In this document: positions 52,578 to 61,400 of the stretch, in pieces
Layout: each line of letters begins with the position of its first letter
How positions within the stretch are numbered: position 1 is the first letter of the stretch
Assembly (NCBI RefSeq): GCF_037963835.1
Contig: NZ_CP150145.1
Location: forward strand, 4,712,001 to 4,776,000
DNA from: Paenibacillus sp. FSL H8-0332
GTDB lineage: Bacteria; Bacillota; Bacilli; Paenibacillales; Paenibacillaceae
Reading direction: 5' to 3'
Length of the DNA stretch: 64,000 bases
Program-made: the position numbers and the translations under genes
The notes under the pieces: model-generated
Told to the model about the DNA's origin: nothing
Databases searched by the model: none
What the model saw: the letters and a program-made list of their open reading frames with translations, nothing else

Positions 52578-53654
52578 ATGAATATGACTTGGAGATGGTA
52601 CGGCGAGGGCAACGACAACATTACCCTTGACCACATCCGTCAAATCCCGGGCGTTATGGGCATCGTCTGGTCGCTGCACCACAAAGTGGCCGGTGAGGTC
52701 TGGGAGATGGAAGACATCCAGAAGGTTGCCGATCAGATCACAGCTAAAGGCTTCAGCACAGCGGTTGTTGAAAGCGTCAACGTCCATGATGATATTAAGA
52801 TCGGACTGCCGTCCCGCGACAAATACATTGACATCTATATCGATACGATCCGCAAGCTCGCCAAGGTTGGCGTGAAGGTCATCTGCTACAACTTCATGCC
52901 GGTGTTCGACTGGACCCGTACTGAGCTGTACAAGGAGCTGCCGGACGGATCGAACGCCCTCTTTTATGAAAAGGCTGCCATTACCGATAATCCGCGCGAG
53001 ATGGTGGACCGCATCCTGAAGGGTGCCGGACAATTCACGATGCCCGGCTGGGAGCCGGAGCGTCTGGCGAAGCTGGATGAGCTGTTCGCGTCCTATGCCG
53101 ATGTGACCGAGGATGTGCTGTTCGACAACCTGAAGTATTTTCTGGAGCGCATCATTCCGGTATGTGAAGAAGTGGATATCAAAATGGCAATTCACCCGGA
53201 CGACCCGGCCTGGCCGATCTTCGGACTGCCGCGCATTATCCGCAGCCGCGATTCCATCCGCCGCTTCCTGGACATGGTGGACAGCCCGTATAACGGCCTG
53301 ACCTTCTGCACCGGCTCACTGGGAACGAACCCGGAGAATGATCTGCCGGCGATGATCCGCGAGTTCCATGACCGGATTTATTTTGCCCATATCCGCAATG
53401 TGAAGGTATTCGAGAACGGAGATTTCATTGAGGTATCCCACCGGGGCCGCGATGGCAGTGTGGATGTTGCGGAGGTTGTTAAGGCGTATCATGAGAGCGG
53501 CTTCACCGGTTATGTGCGTCCGGACCATGGCAGACATCTCTGGGGCGAAGAGAAAAACTGCCGTCCGGGTTACGGTCTCTACGACAGAGCGATGGGCATC
53601 ATGTATCTGCTCGGCGTATGGGACAGCCTGGAGAATGTCAAGGGGGCCAAGTAA
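52578..53654 (+). CDS. uxuA: mannonate dehydratase
   Basis: Dehydrates D-mannonate to 2-keto-3-deoxy-D-gluconate in the glucuronate branch. The 358-residue length and the segments MTWRWYGEGND, IPGVMGIVWSLHH-like QIPGVMGIVWSLHHK, MAIHPDDPAW, and YVRPDHGRHLWGE (metal-binding His) are characteristic of UxuA. AAGGAGG lies 9 nt before ATG 52578; ATGs at 52572 and 52584 fit less well. A strong promoter and palindromic operator lie upstream. The stop codon TAA directly abuts the uxuB start. Confidence 0.95.
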   Translation: MNMTWRWYGEGNDNITLDHIRQIPGVMGIVWSLHHKVAGEVWEMEDIQKVADQITAKGFSTAVVESVNVHDDIKIGLPSRDKYIDIYIDTIRKLAKVGVKVICYNFMPVFDWTRTELYKELPDGSNALFYEKAAITDNPREMVDRILKGAGQFTMPGWEPERLAKLDELFASYADVTEDVLFDNLKYFLERIIPVCEEVDIKMAIHPDDPAWPIFGLPRIIRSRDSIRRFLDMVDSPYNGLTFCTGSLGTNPENDLPAMIREFHDRIYFAHIRNVKVFENGDFIEVSHRGRDGSVDVAEVVKAYHESGFTGYVRPDHGRHLWGEEKNCRPGYGLYDRAMGIMYLLGVWDSLENVKGAK

Positions 53655-55271
53655 ATGCTGAGTCTGAGCAGAAGCAGCATCGCGGACCGGGAAGCCTGGG
53701 AAGCCGCAGGGGTAGAGCTGCCGCAGTTCGATTTCGCAGCGGTAGCGCAGAATACGTTAGAGAAGCCGGAGTGGGTTCACTTCGGGGCGGGGAATATCTT
53801 CCGGGGCTTCGTGGCGAATGCGCACCAGAAGCTGCTGGACAGCGGCAAGGCCGACACGGGCATTATCGCCGCCGAGACCTTCGACTTCGAGATGATCGAC
53901 AAGGTCTATAAGCCTTACGACAATCTGACCCTGCTGGTCCTGATGAATGCGGCCGGCGACTTCCAGAAGCGGATCATCAGCAGCATCGTCGAAGGCATCA
54001 CCGCAGACAAGACGCGGGAAGCGGATTACAGCCGTCTGACTGAGATTTTCGAGAATCCCAGTCTGCAGATGGCCAGCTTCACGATTACGGAGAAAGGTTA
54101 TTCCCTAACGGGGCCGAACGGCCAGTATCTGGGCATCGTGGAGAAGGATATCTCCGGCGGCCCGGAGCAACCGGTTCATGCCATGAGCATCGTGGCTTCC
54201 TTCGCCTACAAGCGTTATCTGAAGGGTCAGTATCCGATGACCTTCGTCAGCATGGACAACTGCTCGCATAACGGTGACAAGCTGAAGAACGGCATGGTTA
54301 CGATCGCTAAGGAATGGGCGGCGAAGGGTCATGTAGAAGAGGGATTCGTGGCTTATCTGGAGGATGAGCAGAAGATCACTTTCCCGCTGTCCATGATCGA
54401 CAAAATCACCCCGCGCCCGTCCGAATCCGTCCAGGCAGCATTGCTGGAACAGGGCATCGGCGGCATGGATGTGATCGTCACCTCGAAGAATACGTACACT
54501 GCTCCCTTCGTTAACGCGGAGATCAGCGAGTATCTGGTCATTGAAGACAAATTCACGAACGGCCGTCCGGCGCTTGAAGCAGCCGGTGTGATCTTCACGG
54601 ACCGTGATACGGTCAACAAGGTGGAGACCATGAAGGTAACTACCTGCCTCAACCCGCTGCATACGGCGCTGGCGGTAACCGGCTGTCTGCTCGGTTACAC
54701 GCTGATCGCCGATGAGATGAAGGACGCTACACTGAAGAAGCTCGTAGAGACCATCGGCTACAAGGAAGGCCTGCCGGTTGTTGTCGATCCCGGCATTCTG
54801 AGTCCGAAGCAGTTCCTGGATGAAGTGCTGCAGGAACGGTTCGCCAATCCGTTCATTCCGGATACCCCGCAGCGGATCGCTACCGATACCTCACAGAAGG
54901 TCGGTATCCGCTTCGGCGAGACGATCAAGTCGTATATCCGCCGCGAGGAGCTTGACCCGGCGCAGTTAACGGCCATCCCGCTGGCGATTGCAGCGTGGTG
55001 CCGGTATCTGCTCGGCGTGAACGATGAAGGTGCTGCGTTCACGCTCAGTTCGGACCCGCTACTGGATTCGCTGCAAGCGCGGCTTGCGGGAATTACGCTG
55101 GGCGCGGATGCTGCGAAGGCCGTTGGCGTGCGCGCGGTGCTGGAGGACCAGGCCATCTTCGGCGTAGATCTGTACGCCGCCGGACTCGGCGGGACTATCG
55201 AGGGCATGTTCACCGAGATGCTGGCTGGTCCGGGTGCGGTAAGGGCTACGCTGGAGAAGTATACCGCCTGA
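53655..55271 (+). CDS. uxuB: fructuronate reductase (D-mannonate oxidoreductase)
   Basis: Reduces D-fructuronate to D-mannonate with NADH. It is a long-chain mannitol-dehydrogenase family protein of 538 residues: N-terminal Rossmann region WVHFGAGNIFRGFVAN, middle SMDNCSHNGDKL and catalytic KVTTCLNPLHTAL with the conserved Lys, Asn and His. It is the same superfamily as UxaB but a different branch, as expected for UxuB. The ATG follows the uxuA stop directly with AAGGGGGG inside uxuA, so translation is probably coupled. Confidence 0.93.
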   Translation: MLSLSRSSIADREAWEAAGVELPQFDFAAVAQNTLEKPEWVHFGAGNIFRGFVANAHQKLLDSGKADTGIIAAETFDFEMIDKVYKPYDNLTLLVLMNAAGDFQKRIISSIVEGITADKTREADYSRLTEIFENPSLQMASFTITEKGYSLTGPNGQYLGIVEKDISGGPEQPVHAMSIVASFAYKRYLKGQYPMTFVSMDNCSHNGDKLKNGMVTIAKEWAAKGHVEEGFVAYLEDEQKITFPLSMIDKITPRPSESVQAALLEQGIGGMDVIVTSKNTYTAPFVNAEISEYLVIEDKFTNGRPALEAAGVIFTDRDTVNKVETMKVTTCLNPLHTALAVTGCLLGYTLIADEMKDATLKKLVETIGYKEGLPVVVDPGILSPKQFLDEVLQERFANPFIPDTPQRIATDTSQKVGIRFGETIKSYIRREELDPAQLTAIPLAIAAWCRYLLGVNDEGAAFTLSSDPLLDSLQARLAGITLGADAAKAVGVRAVLEDQAIFGVDLYAAGLGGTIEGMFTEMLAGPGAVRATLEKYTA

Positions 55272-55342
55272 GAGTGGGCGGGGGGGCGAGCCGGCGGCTG
55301 AAATGTCGGGGACTGGATCGGTCGGAGGCCCGCCCGCCAGGT

Positions 55343-55485
55343 AAATCAAGGGCATTAATGCTCCTCATTTCCGCATTTGAGCTCGATTTGGGGAATTCAA
55401 GTGCATTTATACACCTCATTTCCGCGATTGGGCTCGATTCGGGAAATTCAAGTGCATTTATGCACTACATTTCCGCAGTTTGGCT
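55343..55485. repeat. 51-bp tandem repeat, nearly three units
   Basis: Units begin at 55343, 55394 and 55445, each 51 bp apart, with the shared words AATTCAAGTGCATTTAT and CATTTCCGC. A related two-unit version is at 34714-34795. The 327-bp gap otherwise contains only the terminator below. Confidence 0.85.
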
Positions 55486-55516
55486 ACCCGGCCAGGTAGC
55501 CTATATCTATATCACA

Positions 55517-55552
55517 CCAAAAAGACCAGGCAAAATCACCTGGTCTTTTTGG
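55517..55552. terminator. bidirectional terminator between uxuB and GH43 genes
   Basis: CCAAAAAGACCAGG (55517-55530) pairs exactly with CCTGGTCTTTTTGG (55539-55552) around an 8-nt loop. Confidence 0.92.
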
Positions 55553-55598
55553 TATTTATGTTTCATCAGCCGGAAGGCGGCTGTAAGAAGGGTCTGTT

Positions 55599-57182
55599 CT
55601 ACTCCTGCTCCAGATACTCAAAATAATCAAAATCCGCCGGATGCAGCGTGCCGCTGAGGTCCTGTGCACACATGCCGATGAAGGTGCCGGTGAAGCGGAT
55701 GTAGGCCGGGAAATCATCGGACAGATGATAGATTTCCAGGGCTGGGCCAATCTTCTCCCAGGAAGTTTCGCCAACCTTATAATAGAACTGGGCGAATTCG
55801 CCGTCGATGACGACCTTAAGCGCAACACTTACTCCGGCAGGCAGCGGGACTTCTGGAGTAAGTGTATCTTCATAGACCCCGTCCTTGGAGCGGATGATGC
55901 CTAAGCATCTCCCCAAGATTTCATCGTGCGTGATCCGCAGATAGAGGTAATCCTTCGTATCATAATAGACGATCAGGCCGGCCATCTGCTGGAAATGCTC
56001 CGGCTCGAAGTCAACCGAGGTCTCGGCGCTGCAACGGAAGGCCTGCTGGCGCAGGGCGACCAGGCTCTGGCGGTGCATGGAGCTCATGGATTCCCTGCCC
56101 CGCAGGCGCAGGTATCCCGGACGCTCCTGAAGCGAGAGCCAGGACTCATCCGCAGGCACCCGCAAGGTGCTCCAGCGGACATCCAGCTGCGGAGCCTCGA
56201 AGTCGTCGCGCGGAGCAGCTGCAGCAAAAGGATGCGCCGGGAGATCCGGGCCTTCCACCGTCAGCGCCGGAGCATTCCCGCCCCCGGACAGGGCCAGCCA
56301 GCCGTCTTCTGTAAATTCGACCTGCTGGATCGCCGTCTCCCGGCCCAGGTTGCAGTAGTTATCCTTCACAGGACGGCCGCACAGATGCACCATGTACCAT
56401 TCGCCGGTTTGCGTCTCGACCAAACTGGCATGACCCGCCTTTTGCAGCGCCAGCTCCGGGTTACCGGCAGAGGTTAGTAGTGGATTAAACGGAGCGGTCT
56501 CGTAAGGACCGCCGATCTGCCTCGACCGCGCTACGGTTACCGCATGATTATACTGCGTACCGCCCTCAGCCGTAATCAGATAATACCAGCCGTCCTTGCG
56601 GTACAGATGCGGGCCTTCGGTTAGGGCCAGCTCTGTTCCCTTGTAGATCGGAGTAACCGGTCCGACCAGGCGCTGCTCTACCACCGAATATTCCTGGAGC
56701 ACAATCCCGGCGAAGCTGTTGCGGCCGGTGCGGTGATCCCACAGCATATTGACCAGCCATTTGCGCCCGTCCTCGTCATGGAACAGCGAGGGGTCGAAGC
56801 CGCTGCTGTTCAGATAGACAGGCTCAGACCAAGGGCCTTCGATATTTTCGGCCGTCACCAGATAATTAGGCGTATCCTTGAAGGCACCCTGGCGGCTTTT
56901 GACATCGGTATAGATTAGATAAAAGAGTCCATTGTCGTACGTGAGGCAAGGTGCCCAGATGCCGCCGGAATCCGGGTCCCCTTCCATATTGAGCTGCGAG
57001 CTGCGGGTCAGTGCATAGGTCAGCGGCCGCCAGTTCACCAGATCGCGCGATTGATGAATCCGCACACCGGGGAACCACTCAAAGGTTGAAGTAGCAATGT
57101 AATAGTCATCTCCAGCCCGGCAGATCGACGGGTCCGGATGAAATCCGCGCAGAATTGGATTATGAATCAGATTTCGGCTCAT
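55599..57182 (-). CDS. GH43 beta-xylosidase/arabinofuranosidase
   Basis: A 527-residue inverting glycosidase of the XynB-like part of GH43. The five-bladed propeller residues are visible: base Asp17 (FHPDPS), Asp130 (SGFDPSLF) and acid Glu189 (LTEGPHLY). A C-terminal beta-sandwich (about 325-527, DFEAPQLDVRWSTLR) completes the usual two-domain form. No signal peptide, so it cleaves imported xylo-oligosaccharides. Its start overlaps the dehydratase stop by 4 bp (ATGA), so the two are translationally coupled. This links xylose release with xylonate chemistry. Confidence 0.93.
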   Translation of the reverse strand: MSRNLIHNPILRGFHPDPSICRAGDDYYIATSTFEWFPGVRIHQSRDLVNWRPLTYALTRSSQLNMEGDPDSGGIWAPCLTYDNGLFYLIYTDVKSRQGAFKDTPNYLVTAENIEGPWSEPVYLNSSGFDPSLFHDEDGRKWLVNMLWDHRTGRNSFAGIVLQEYSVVEQRLVGPVTPIYKGTELALTEGPHLYRKDGWYYLITAEGGTQYNHAVTVARSRQIGGPYETAPFNPLLTSAGNPELALQKAGHASLVETQTGEWYMVHLCGRPVKDNYCNLGRETAIQQVEFTEDGWLALSGGGNAPALTVEGPDLPAHPFAAAAPRDDFEAPQLDVRWSTLRVPADESWLSLQERPGYLRLRGRESMSSMHRQSLVALRQQAFRCSAETSVDFEPEHFQQMAGLIVYYDTKDYLYLRITHDEILGRCLGIIRSKDGVYEDTLTPEVPLPAGVSVALKVVIDGEFAQFYYKVGETSWEKIGPALEIYHLSDDFPAYIRFTGTFIGMCAQDLSGTLHPADFDYFEYLEQE

Positions 57183-59158
57183 AGTTTCTCCTCCAATGCT
57201 TGCCGTCCTGCTTCCAGTAAGGCAATGATTTTGTCAGTATCGTAAATGCAGCCCTTCCAGGTTCCGCCGCTGGCCGCTTGAAGCGCTGCCCATAGCCGGG
57301 TATCCTCCGGCAGACCCGGATCTACCGCCAAGCCCGGATGCGGCGTCCGCGAAGCCAGAATCAGCGTCCCCGCTTCCTTGGTCAGCGGCTCATCTCCCTC
57401 GCCCACCAGATTCACGCTTCCCTCCAGGTTCACCGTATCAATGCGCACCTCCACCCAGTCATTATCGCGCAGCTTGCCGAGCGGGCCGCCAGCCAGCGCT
57501 TCCGGACCCATGTGACCGATGCAGGCGCCGGTGGAAACGCCAGAGAAGCGGGCATCCGTGATCAGGGTGACATACTTGCCGTAAGGCAGATGCTTAAGTG
57601 CCGAGGTGAGCTGGTAAGTCTCCTCCATCCCGGTTCCGCTCGGTCCACGGCCGATGACGGCCAGAATATCCCCCGCTTGGACCATGCCCAGCTTGATGCT
57701 GCGGATGGCGGCTCTCTCTGTGGTGAACACCTTCACTCTTCCGGTATGGCGATAGACGCCCTCGCTGTCCAGAACGGCAGGGTCAATGGCTGCCGATTTG
57801 ATGACCGCTCCCTCCGGGCAAAGATTCCCGACCGGGAACGTCATGGTAGACGCCATACCCTGGCGCTTCGCTTCCTCCGGGCTCATGATGACAGTATCCG
57901 GGTCCACACCATCTGCTTCCAGCAGCCGCTGTCGCAGATCGGTCCGCCGCTGTGAGGTCTCCCACCAGTCCAAATTCTCGCCCAGTGTCCGTCCTGTAAC
58001 CGTGAGTACAGATTCGTCAAGCAGCCCCAGCTTCCGCAGATGCAACATCACCTCAGGAACGCCCCCTGCCAGGAATACCCGAATTGTTGGGTGAGGCACC
58101 GGACCATTCGGCAACACGCTAACGAGGCGCGGTACCATCCGGTTCACCCGGTTCCAGTCCTCGACGGTCGGGACCTTCAGCCCGGCGGCATGGGCGATGG
58201 CCGGCAGATGCAGCAGCAGATTCGTTGAGCCGCCGAAGGCAGCATGCAGCACCATCGCATTCTGTATGGACTTATCCGTAAGAATGTCGCTCATGACGAT
58301 TCCATTCTGATCCAGATGCTGAAGGGCCCGGGCCGACTGGCGGCCGATGTTCTTCCAGATCGGTTGCCCCGAAGGAGACAGGGCCGAATGCGGCAGCGCC
58401 ATGCCCAGCGCCTCCGCGATCACCTGGGCGGTTGCAGCGGTGCCGAGGAACTGACAGCCGCCGCCCGGCGTCGCGCAGGCCCGGCAGCCGAGATCCGCCG
58501 CTTCTTCCAGGGACAGCTCCCCGTTACTGTAGCGCGCCCCAATGCTCTGTACCTTACCCGCGTCCTCCCCTTCCACCGGCGGCAGAGTCACGCCGCCGGG
58601 CACGATAATTCCCGGCAGCTTATGCATACCGGCAAGGGCCAGTAGCATAGCTGGCAGTCCCTTGTCACAGGTGGCTACTCCGAGCACACCTTTACGGGTA
58701 GGGAGTGAACGGATCAGCCGCCGCAGCACGATGGCCGCATCATTGCGGTAAGGCAGGGAATCGAACATACCTGTGGTTCCCTGGGAACGGCCGTCACAGG
58801 GATCACTGACATAACCGGCGAACGGAATCCCCTCATTCGCGGTAAGCTCCTCCGCAATCTCCTCCATCATCACGCCAATCTCCCAGTGACCGGTATGATA
58901 TCCGAGCGCCAGCGGAGTACCGTCCTCGCGCCGGATGCCGCCCATCGTTCCGAGAATCAGATACTGGGGCCGGTTCAGCAGCAGCGGATTCCAGCCCATC
59001 CCGGCATTCTGTGTCATACCAAAAATCTCCCCACTCGGCGCATTCCGCAGCACCTCCCCGGTGATCGGCAGCTGGCCTGCCGGCCCTTCCGCAGCGGTAT
59101 GTACCGGAACAGCTTCAATGATGTCTTCCTTCATAATCTCTTGTACGGTCAATTTCAT
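57179..59158 (-). CDS. YjhG/YagF-type dehydratase (D-xylonate dehydratase)
   Basis: A 659-residue IlvD/Edd-superfamily dehydratase of the YjhG/YagF branch, whose E. coli members are ~655 residues and dehydrate D-xylonate to 2-keto-3-deoxy-D-xylonate. Cysteines likely to hold the cluster appear in SDPCDGRSQG, GVATCDKGLPAM and RACATPGGGCQF. Visible family segments include MTQNAGMGWNP and DARFSGVSTGACIGHMGPEA. AGAAGGG precedes the start. It lies between IclR and GH43 on the minus strand. Substrate D-xylonate is inferred from family and from the aldolase gene opposite. Confidence 0.88.
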   Translation of the reverse strand: MKLTVQEIMKEDIIEAVPVHTAAEGPAGQLPITGEVLRNAPSGEIFGMTQNAGMGWNPLLLNRPQYLILGTMGGIRREDGTPLALGYHTGHWEIGVMMEEIAEELTANEGIPFAGYVSDPCDGRSQGTTGMFDSLPYRNDAAIVLRRLIRSLPTRKGVLGVATCDKGLPAMLLALAGMHKLPGIIVPGGVTLPPVEGEDAGKVQSIGARYSNGELSLEEAADLGCRACATPGGGCQFLGTAATAQVIAEALGMALPHSALSPSGQPIWKNIGRQSARALQHLDQNGIVMSDILTDKSIQNAMVLHAAFGGSTNLLLHLPAIAHAAGLKVPTVEDWNRVNRMVPRLVSVLPNGPVPHPTIRVFLAGGVPEVMLHLRKLGLLDESVLTVTGRTLGENLDWWETSQRRTDLRQRLLEADGVDPDTVIMSPEEAKRQGMASTMTFPVGNLCPEGAVIKSAAIDPAVLDSEGVYRHTGRVKVFTTERAAIRSIKLGMVQAGDILAVIGRGPSGTGMEETYQLTSALKHLPYGKYVTLITDARFSGVSTGACIGHMGPEALAGGPLGKLRDNDWVEVRIDTVNLEGSVNLVGEGDEPLTKEAGTLILASRTPHPGLAVDPGLPEDTRLWAALQAASGGTWKGCIYDTDKIIALLEAGRQALEEKL

Positions 59159-59199
59159 ATGAATCCCTTCTCTCCCTCAGAATGAATGTGCCCAGATGC

Positions 59200-59958
59200 C
59201 TATGACAACGAGAGCTTCCCCGCAAGTAGGGTCACCTCCCGGATTGCCGCTTCCTGCTTCGCGGTGAAGGCATGCTGAAGCATCGAAGTGCTGACAGCGG
59301 CAACGGCCTTGCCTGCGGCATCCAGTACCGGCGCAGCGGCGCAGCTGATGCCTTGAATGATCTCCTCCTGATCCAGCGCATAGCCGGTCTTGCGGATCGC
59401 AGCCAGGGCTGCGGTGAACTTAGACCAGTCTGTGAGCGTGCGGGAAGTGACCGCAGGCAACATTTTACCCGGATAACGCCGCTCCAGCTCTTCCTCCGGC
59501 AGCAGCGCCAGCATCATCTTGCCCATCGCCGTCGCATGTGCCGGAAACCGCATCCCGGGACTGGACTCCAGCCTTACCAGGGACTGCCCCTCCTGCTTGG
59601 CCAAGTAAATAATCTCATCGCGGTCCAGCACCGACAGCTGAAAGGTCTCCCCCACCGCCCCGACACTCTGCGCCGATTCTGCCAGGAACCGCTCTACCAG
59701 ATTCATATTTTGCTTAAGCGAATCATTGTAGACTGTATTATAGTAGGAGATCCCGGCGCCAAGCACATACCGCTCGCCCGCATCCTTCACCACCCACCCC
59801 AGAGTCTCCATTGTGCGCAGCAGCGAGAACATCGAGCTTTTGTTAATGCCGGTCTCCTCGCAGAGGTCTGTCATTTTGAGTGCTCCGGTCTGTCTTGAGA
59901 TGGCCTTAAGAATCAGATCAGCCCGTTCCAATGCCGGAACCCAGTACTTCTGGTCCAC
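59200..59958 (-). CDS. IclR-family transcriptional regulator
   Basis: A 252-residue IclR regulator: winged helix-turn-helix (LKMTDLCEETGINKSSMFSL, about 27-46), then an effector-binding domain with SPGMRFPAHATAMGKMML and the C-terminal APVLDAAGKAVAAVSTS. GTG at 59958 follows GAGAGGGG. It stands upstream of the dehydratase and GH43 genes on the same strand and is divergent from the aldolase, so it probably controls both sides, with a sugar acid or keto-acid as effector. Confidence 0.9.
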   Translation of the reverse strand: MDQKYWVPALERADLILKAISRQTGALKMTDLCEETGINKSSMFSLLRTMETLGWVVKDAGERYVLGAGISYYNTVYNDSLKQNMNLVERFLAESAQSVGAVGETFQLSVLDRDEIIYLAKQEGQSLVRLESSPGMRFPAHATAMGKMMLALLPEEELERRYPGKMLPAVTSRTLTDWSKFTAALAAIRKTGYALDQEEIIQGISCAAAPVLDAAGKAVAAVSTSMLQHAFTAKQEAAIREVTLLAGKLSLS

Positions 59959-59984
59959 ACCTTCATTCCCCTCTCATAAATCCA

Positions 59985-60013
59985 TTGATTAAGCCTTCCA
60001 AGTTCACTATAAT
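59985..60013 (+). promoter_or_regulatory. promoter of the aldolase gene
   Basis: TTGATT (59985-59990), exactly 17 bp, then a perfect TATAAT (60008-60013). Confidence 0.7.
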
Positions 60014-60027
60014 AATCATATGTTTAT
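60012..60027. promoter_or_regulatory. candidate IclR operator
   Basis: ATAATCATATGTTTAT is a 16-bp palindrome with one mismatched pair, overlapping the -10 box of the aldolase promoter in the shared upstream region. Confidence 0.45.
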
Positions 60028-60054
60028 AATACCAAACCAGGAGGCAAAAATAAA

Positions 60055-60969
60055 ATGAAACTTAGCCACCCGAATGCAGGTGTCATTCCTCCCGTTCCGA
60101 CCATTCTGGATTCCGCCGGAAAATTCGACCGTGACGGAATGAAGCTGCTGATCGACAGCCTGATCGCCAAAGGGGTTCACGGTCTGTTCTTCCTTGGAAC
60201 GGCCGGAGAATTCACCCTGTTCACCGCAGAGCAGCGTGAAGAGATCGCAGAGTTATGTCTGGAGTATACGAACGGCCGTCTTCCGGCCTGGATCGGCACC
60301 GGCAGCAACACGGCCCCTGAGACCCTCCGGCTCTCCCGCCATGCCGCTGAGCATGGTGCTACCGGCATCGTCATTATGAATCCGTATTACTACAAGCTGA
60401 GCGGGGACGCTCTGTTCGCGCATTATGCCGCTGTTCTGGAAGCGGTCGATATGCCGCTCATGTTGTACAACTTCCCGGCCATGACCGGCCAGGATCTGTC
60501 TCCGGCCTTCGTGGCCCGCCTTGCCGCACATTATCCAAATGTAGCGGGCATCAAGGATACCGTGGACCAGCTTAGCCACATCCGCCAGATGATCATGCAG
60601 GTTAAGGCGGTTAGTCCGGACTTCTCCGTCTTCTGCGGCTTCGACGAATATTTGCTGCCAACACTGGCTGCCGGTGGAGAAGGGGCGATCGCTGCCAGTG
60701 CGAACTTCGCTCCGCAGCTGATGCTTGGCGTGTACGACAGCTTCAAGAAGGGAGACCTGGCAGGCGTCCTTCAGTTCAACCGGCAGATTATTGAAATTCC
60801 GGCGCTGTATACCATTGATGACCCATTCATTGCTTCTATTAAAGAAGCTGTCCGCTTGTCCGGTGTTCCGGTATCTACCTTCAGCCTGGCTTCGCCTGGG
60901 GTATGGAGTGCGGAGCACGAGGAGAAGCTCAAGCAGATTTTCAGCCGGGCGGGTATTGCTCAAGGGTAA
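60055..60969 (+). CDS. DapA/NAL-superfamily pyruvate aldolase (YagE/YjhH-like, candidate 2-keto-3-deoxyxylonate aldolase)
   Basis: A 304-residue Schiff-base aldolase of the dihydrodipicolinate synthase/N-acetylneuraminate lyase superfamily. Visible are GTAGEFTLFT (48-57), Tyr138 (MLYNFP) and Schiff-base Lys167 (VAGIKDT). It resembles YagE/YjhH, which split 2-keto-3-deoxy-sugar acids to pyruvate and an aldehyde. Placement opposite a xylonate dehydratase suggests cleavage of 2-keto-3-deoxyxylonate to pyruvate and glycolaldehyde. True dihydrodipicolinate synthase is less likely in this context. CAGGAGG precedes the ATG. Confidence 0.87.
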   Translation: MKLSHPNAGVIPPVPTILDSAGKFDRDGMKLLIDSLIAKGVHGLFFLGTAGEFTLFTAEQREEIAELCLEYTNGRLPAWIGTGSNTAPETLRLSRHAAEHGATGIVIMNPYYYKLSGDALFAHYAAVLEAVDMPLMLYNFPAMTGQDLSPAFVARLAAHYPNVAGIKDTVDQLSHIRQMIMQVKAVSPDFSVFCGFDEYLLPTLAAGGEGAIAASANFAPQLMLGVYDSFKKGDLAGVLQFNRQIIEIPALYTIDDPFIASIKEAVRLSGVPVSTFSLASPGVWSAEHEEKLKQIFSRAGIAQG

Positions 60970-61093
60970 ACGATATTTATAGTGCGGACTCATTCATTCA
61001 TGTTTTTCAAAGTCAGCCCATCTATCAAGGTCAGTGATAAATGGATTTAGTACATCTAATTTCTGGTTGATGGGTATGCTGGGGAATCTAATT

Positions 61094-61217
61094 GGAAAAA
61101 GGGCATTTAATTCAGCCCATCCCCCCACCAACCGCAGGTTTCCGGGTGAACAAATGTACTTTCTCCATCTAAAATCCCCCAATGTGCGGTTTAGTGAGAA
61201 TTAAATGCCCTTTTTCC
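61094..61217. repeat. perfect 20-bp inverted repeat with an 84-bp centre
   Basis: GGAAAAAGGGCATTTAATTC (61094-61113) and its exact reverse complement (61198-61217) flank 84 bp with no gene. No target duplication is seen at the outer ends. The arms could fold, or be ends of a very small mobile element. The rest of the 431-bp gap (60970-61400) holds only the terminator below. Confidence 0.85.
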
Positions 61218-61253
61218 ACTTCTTACCTTGGGAGTAAGGTTGCGGCACCCCGT

Positions 61254-61298
61254 CAATAAAAGAAATTGCCCCGGAGGATCATATCCACCGGGGCAATT
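61254..61298 (-). terminator. terminator downstream of glycerate kinase
   Basis: AATTGCCCCGG (61264-61274) pairs with CCGGGGCAATT (61288-61298); on the minus strand TCTTTTATTG follows. Confidence 0.8.
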
Positions 61299-61400
61299 CT
61301 ATGCAACGCAACTATTAGCTACATTCCAATATTCACTTACCTCTGCTATTCACTAGGTTCCGCTACATTAAACTCCGCTGCTCCATTCACTTAACTAATC

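Noticed and set aside
61094..61217. Ends of an insertion sequence
   Set aside because: Only 84 bp lie between the arms, so there is no transposase, and no target duplication is visible.
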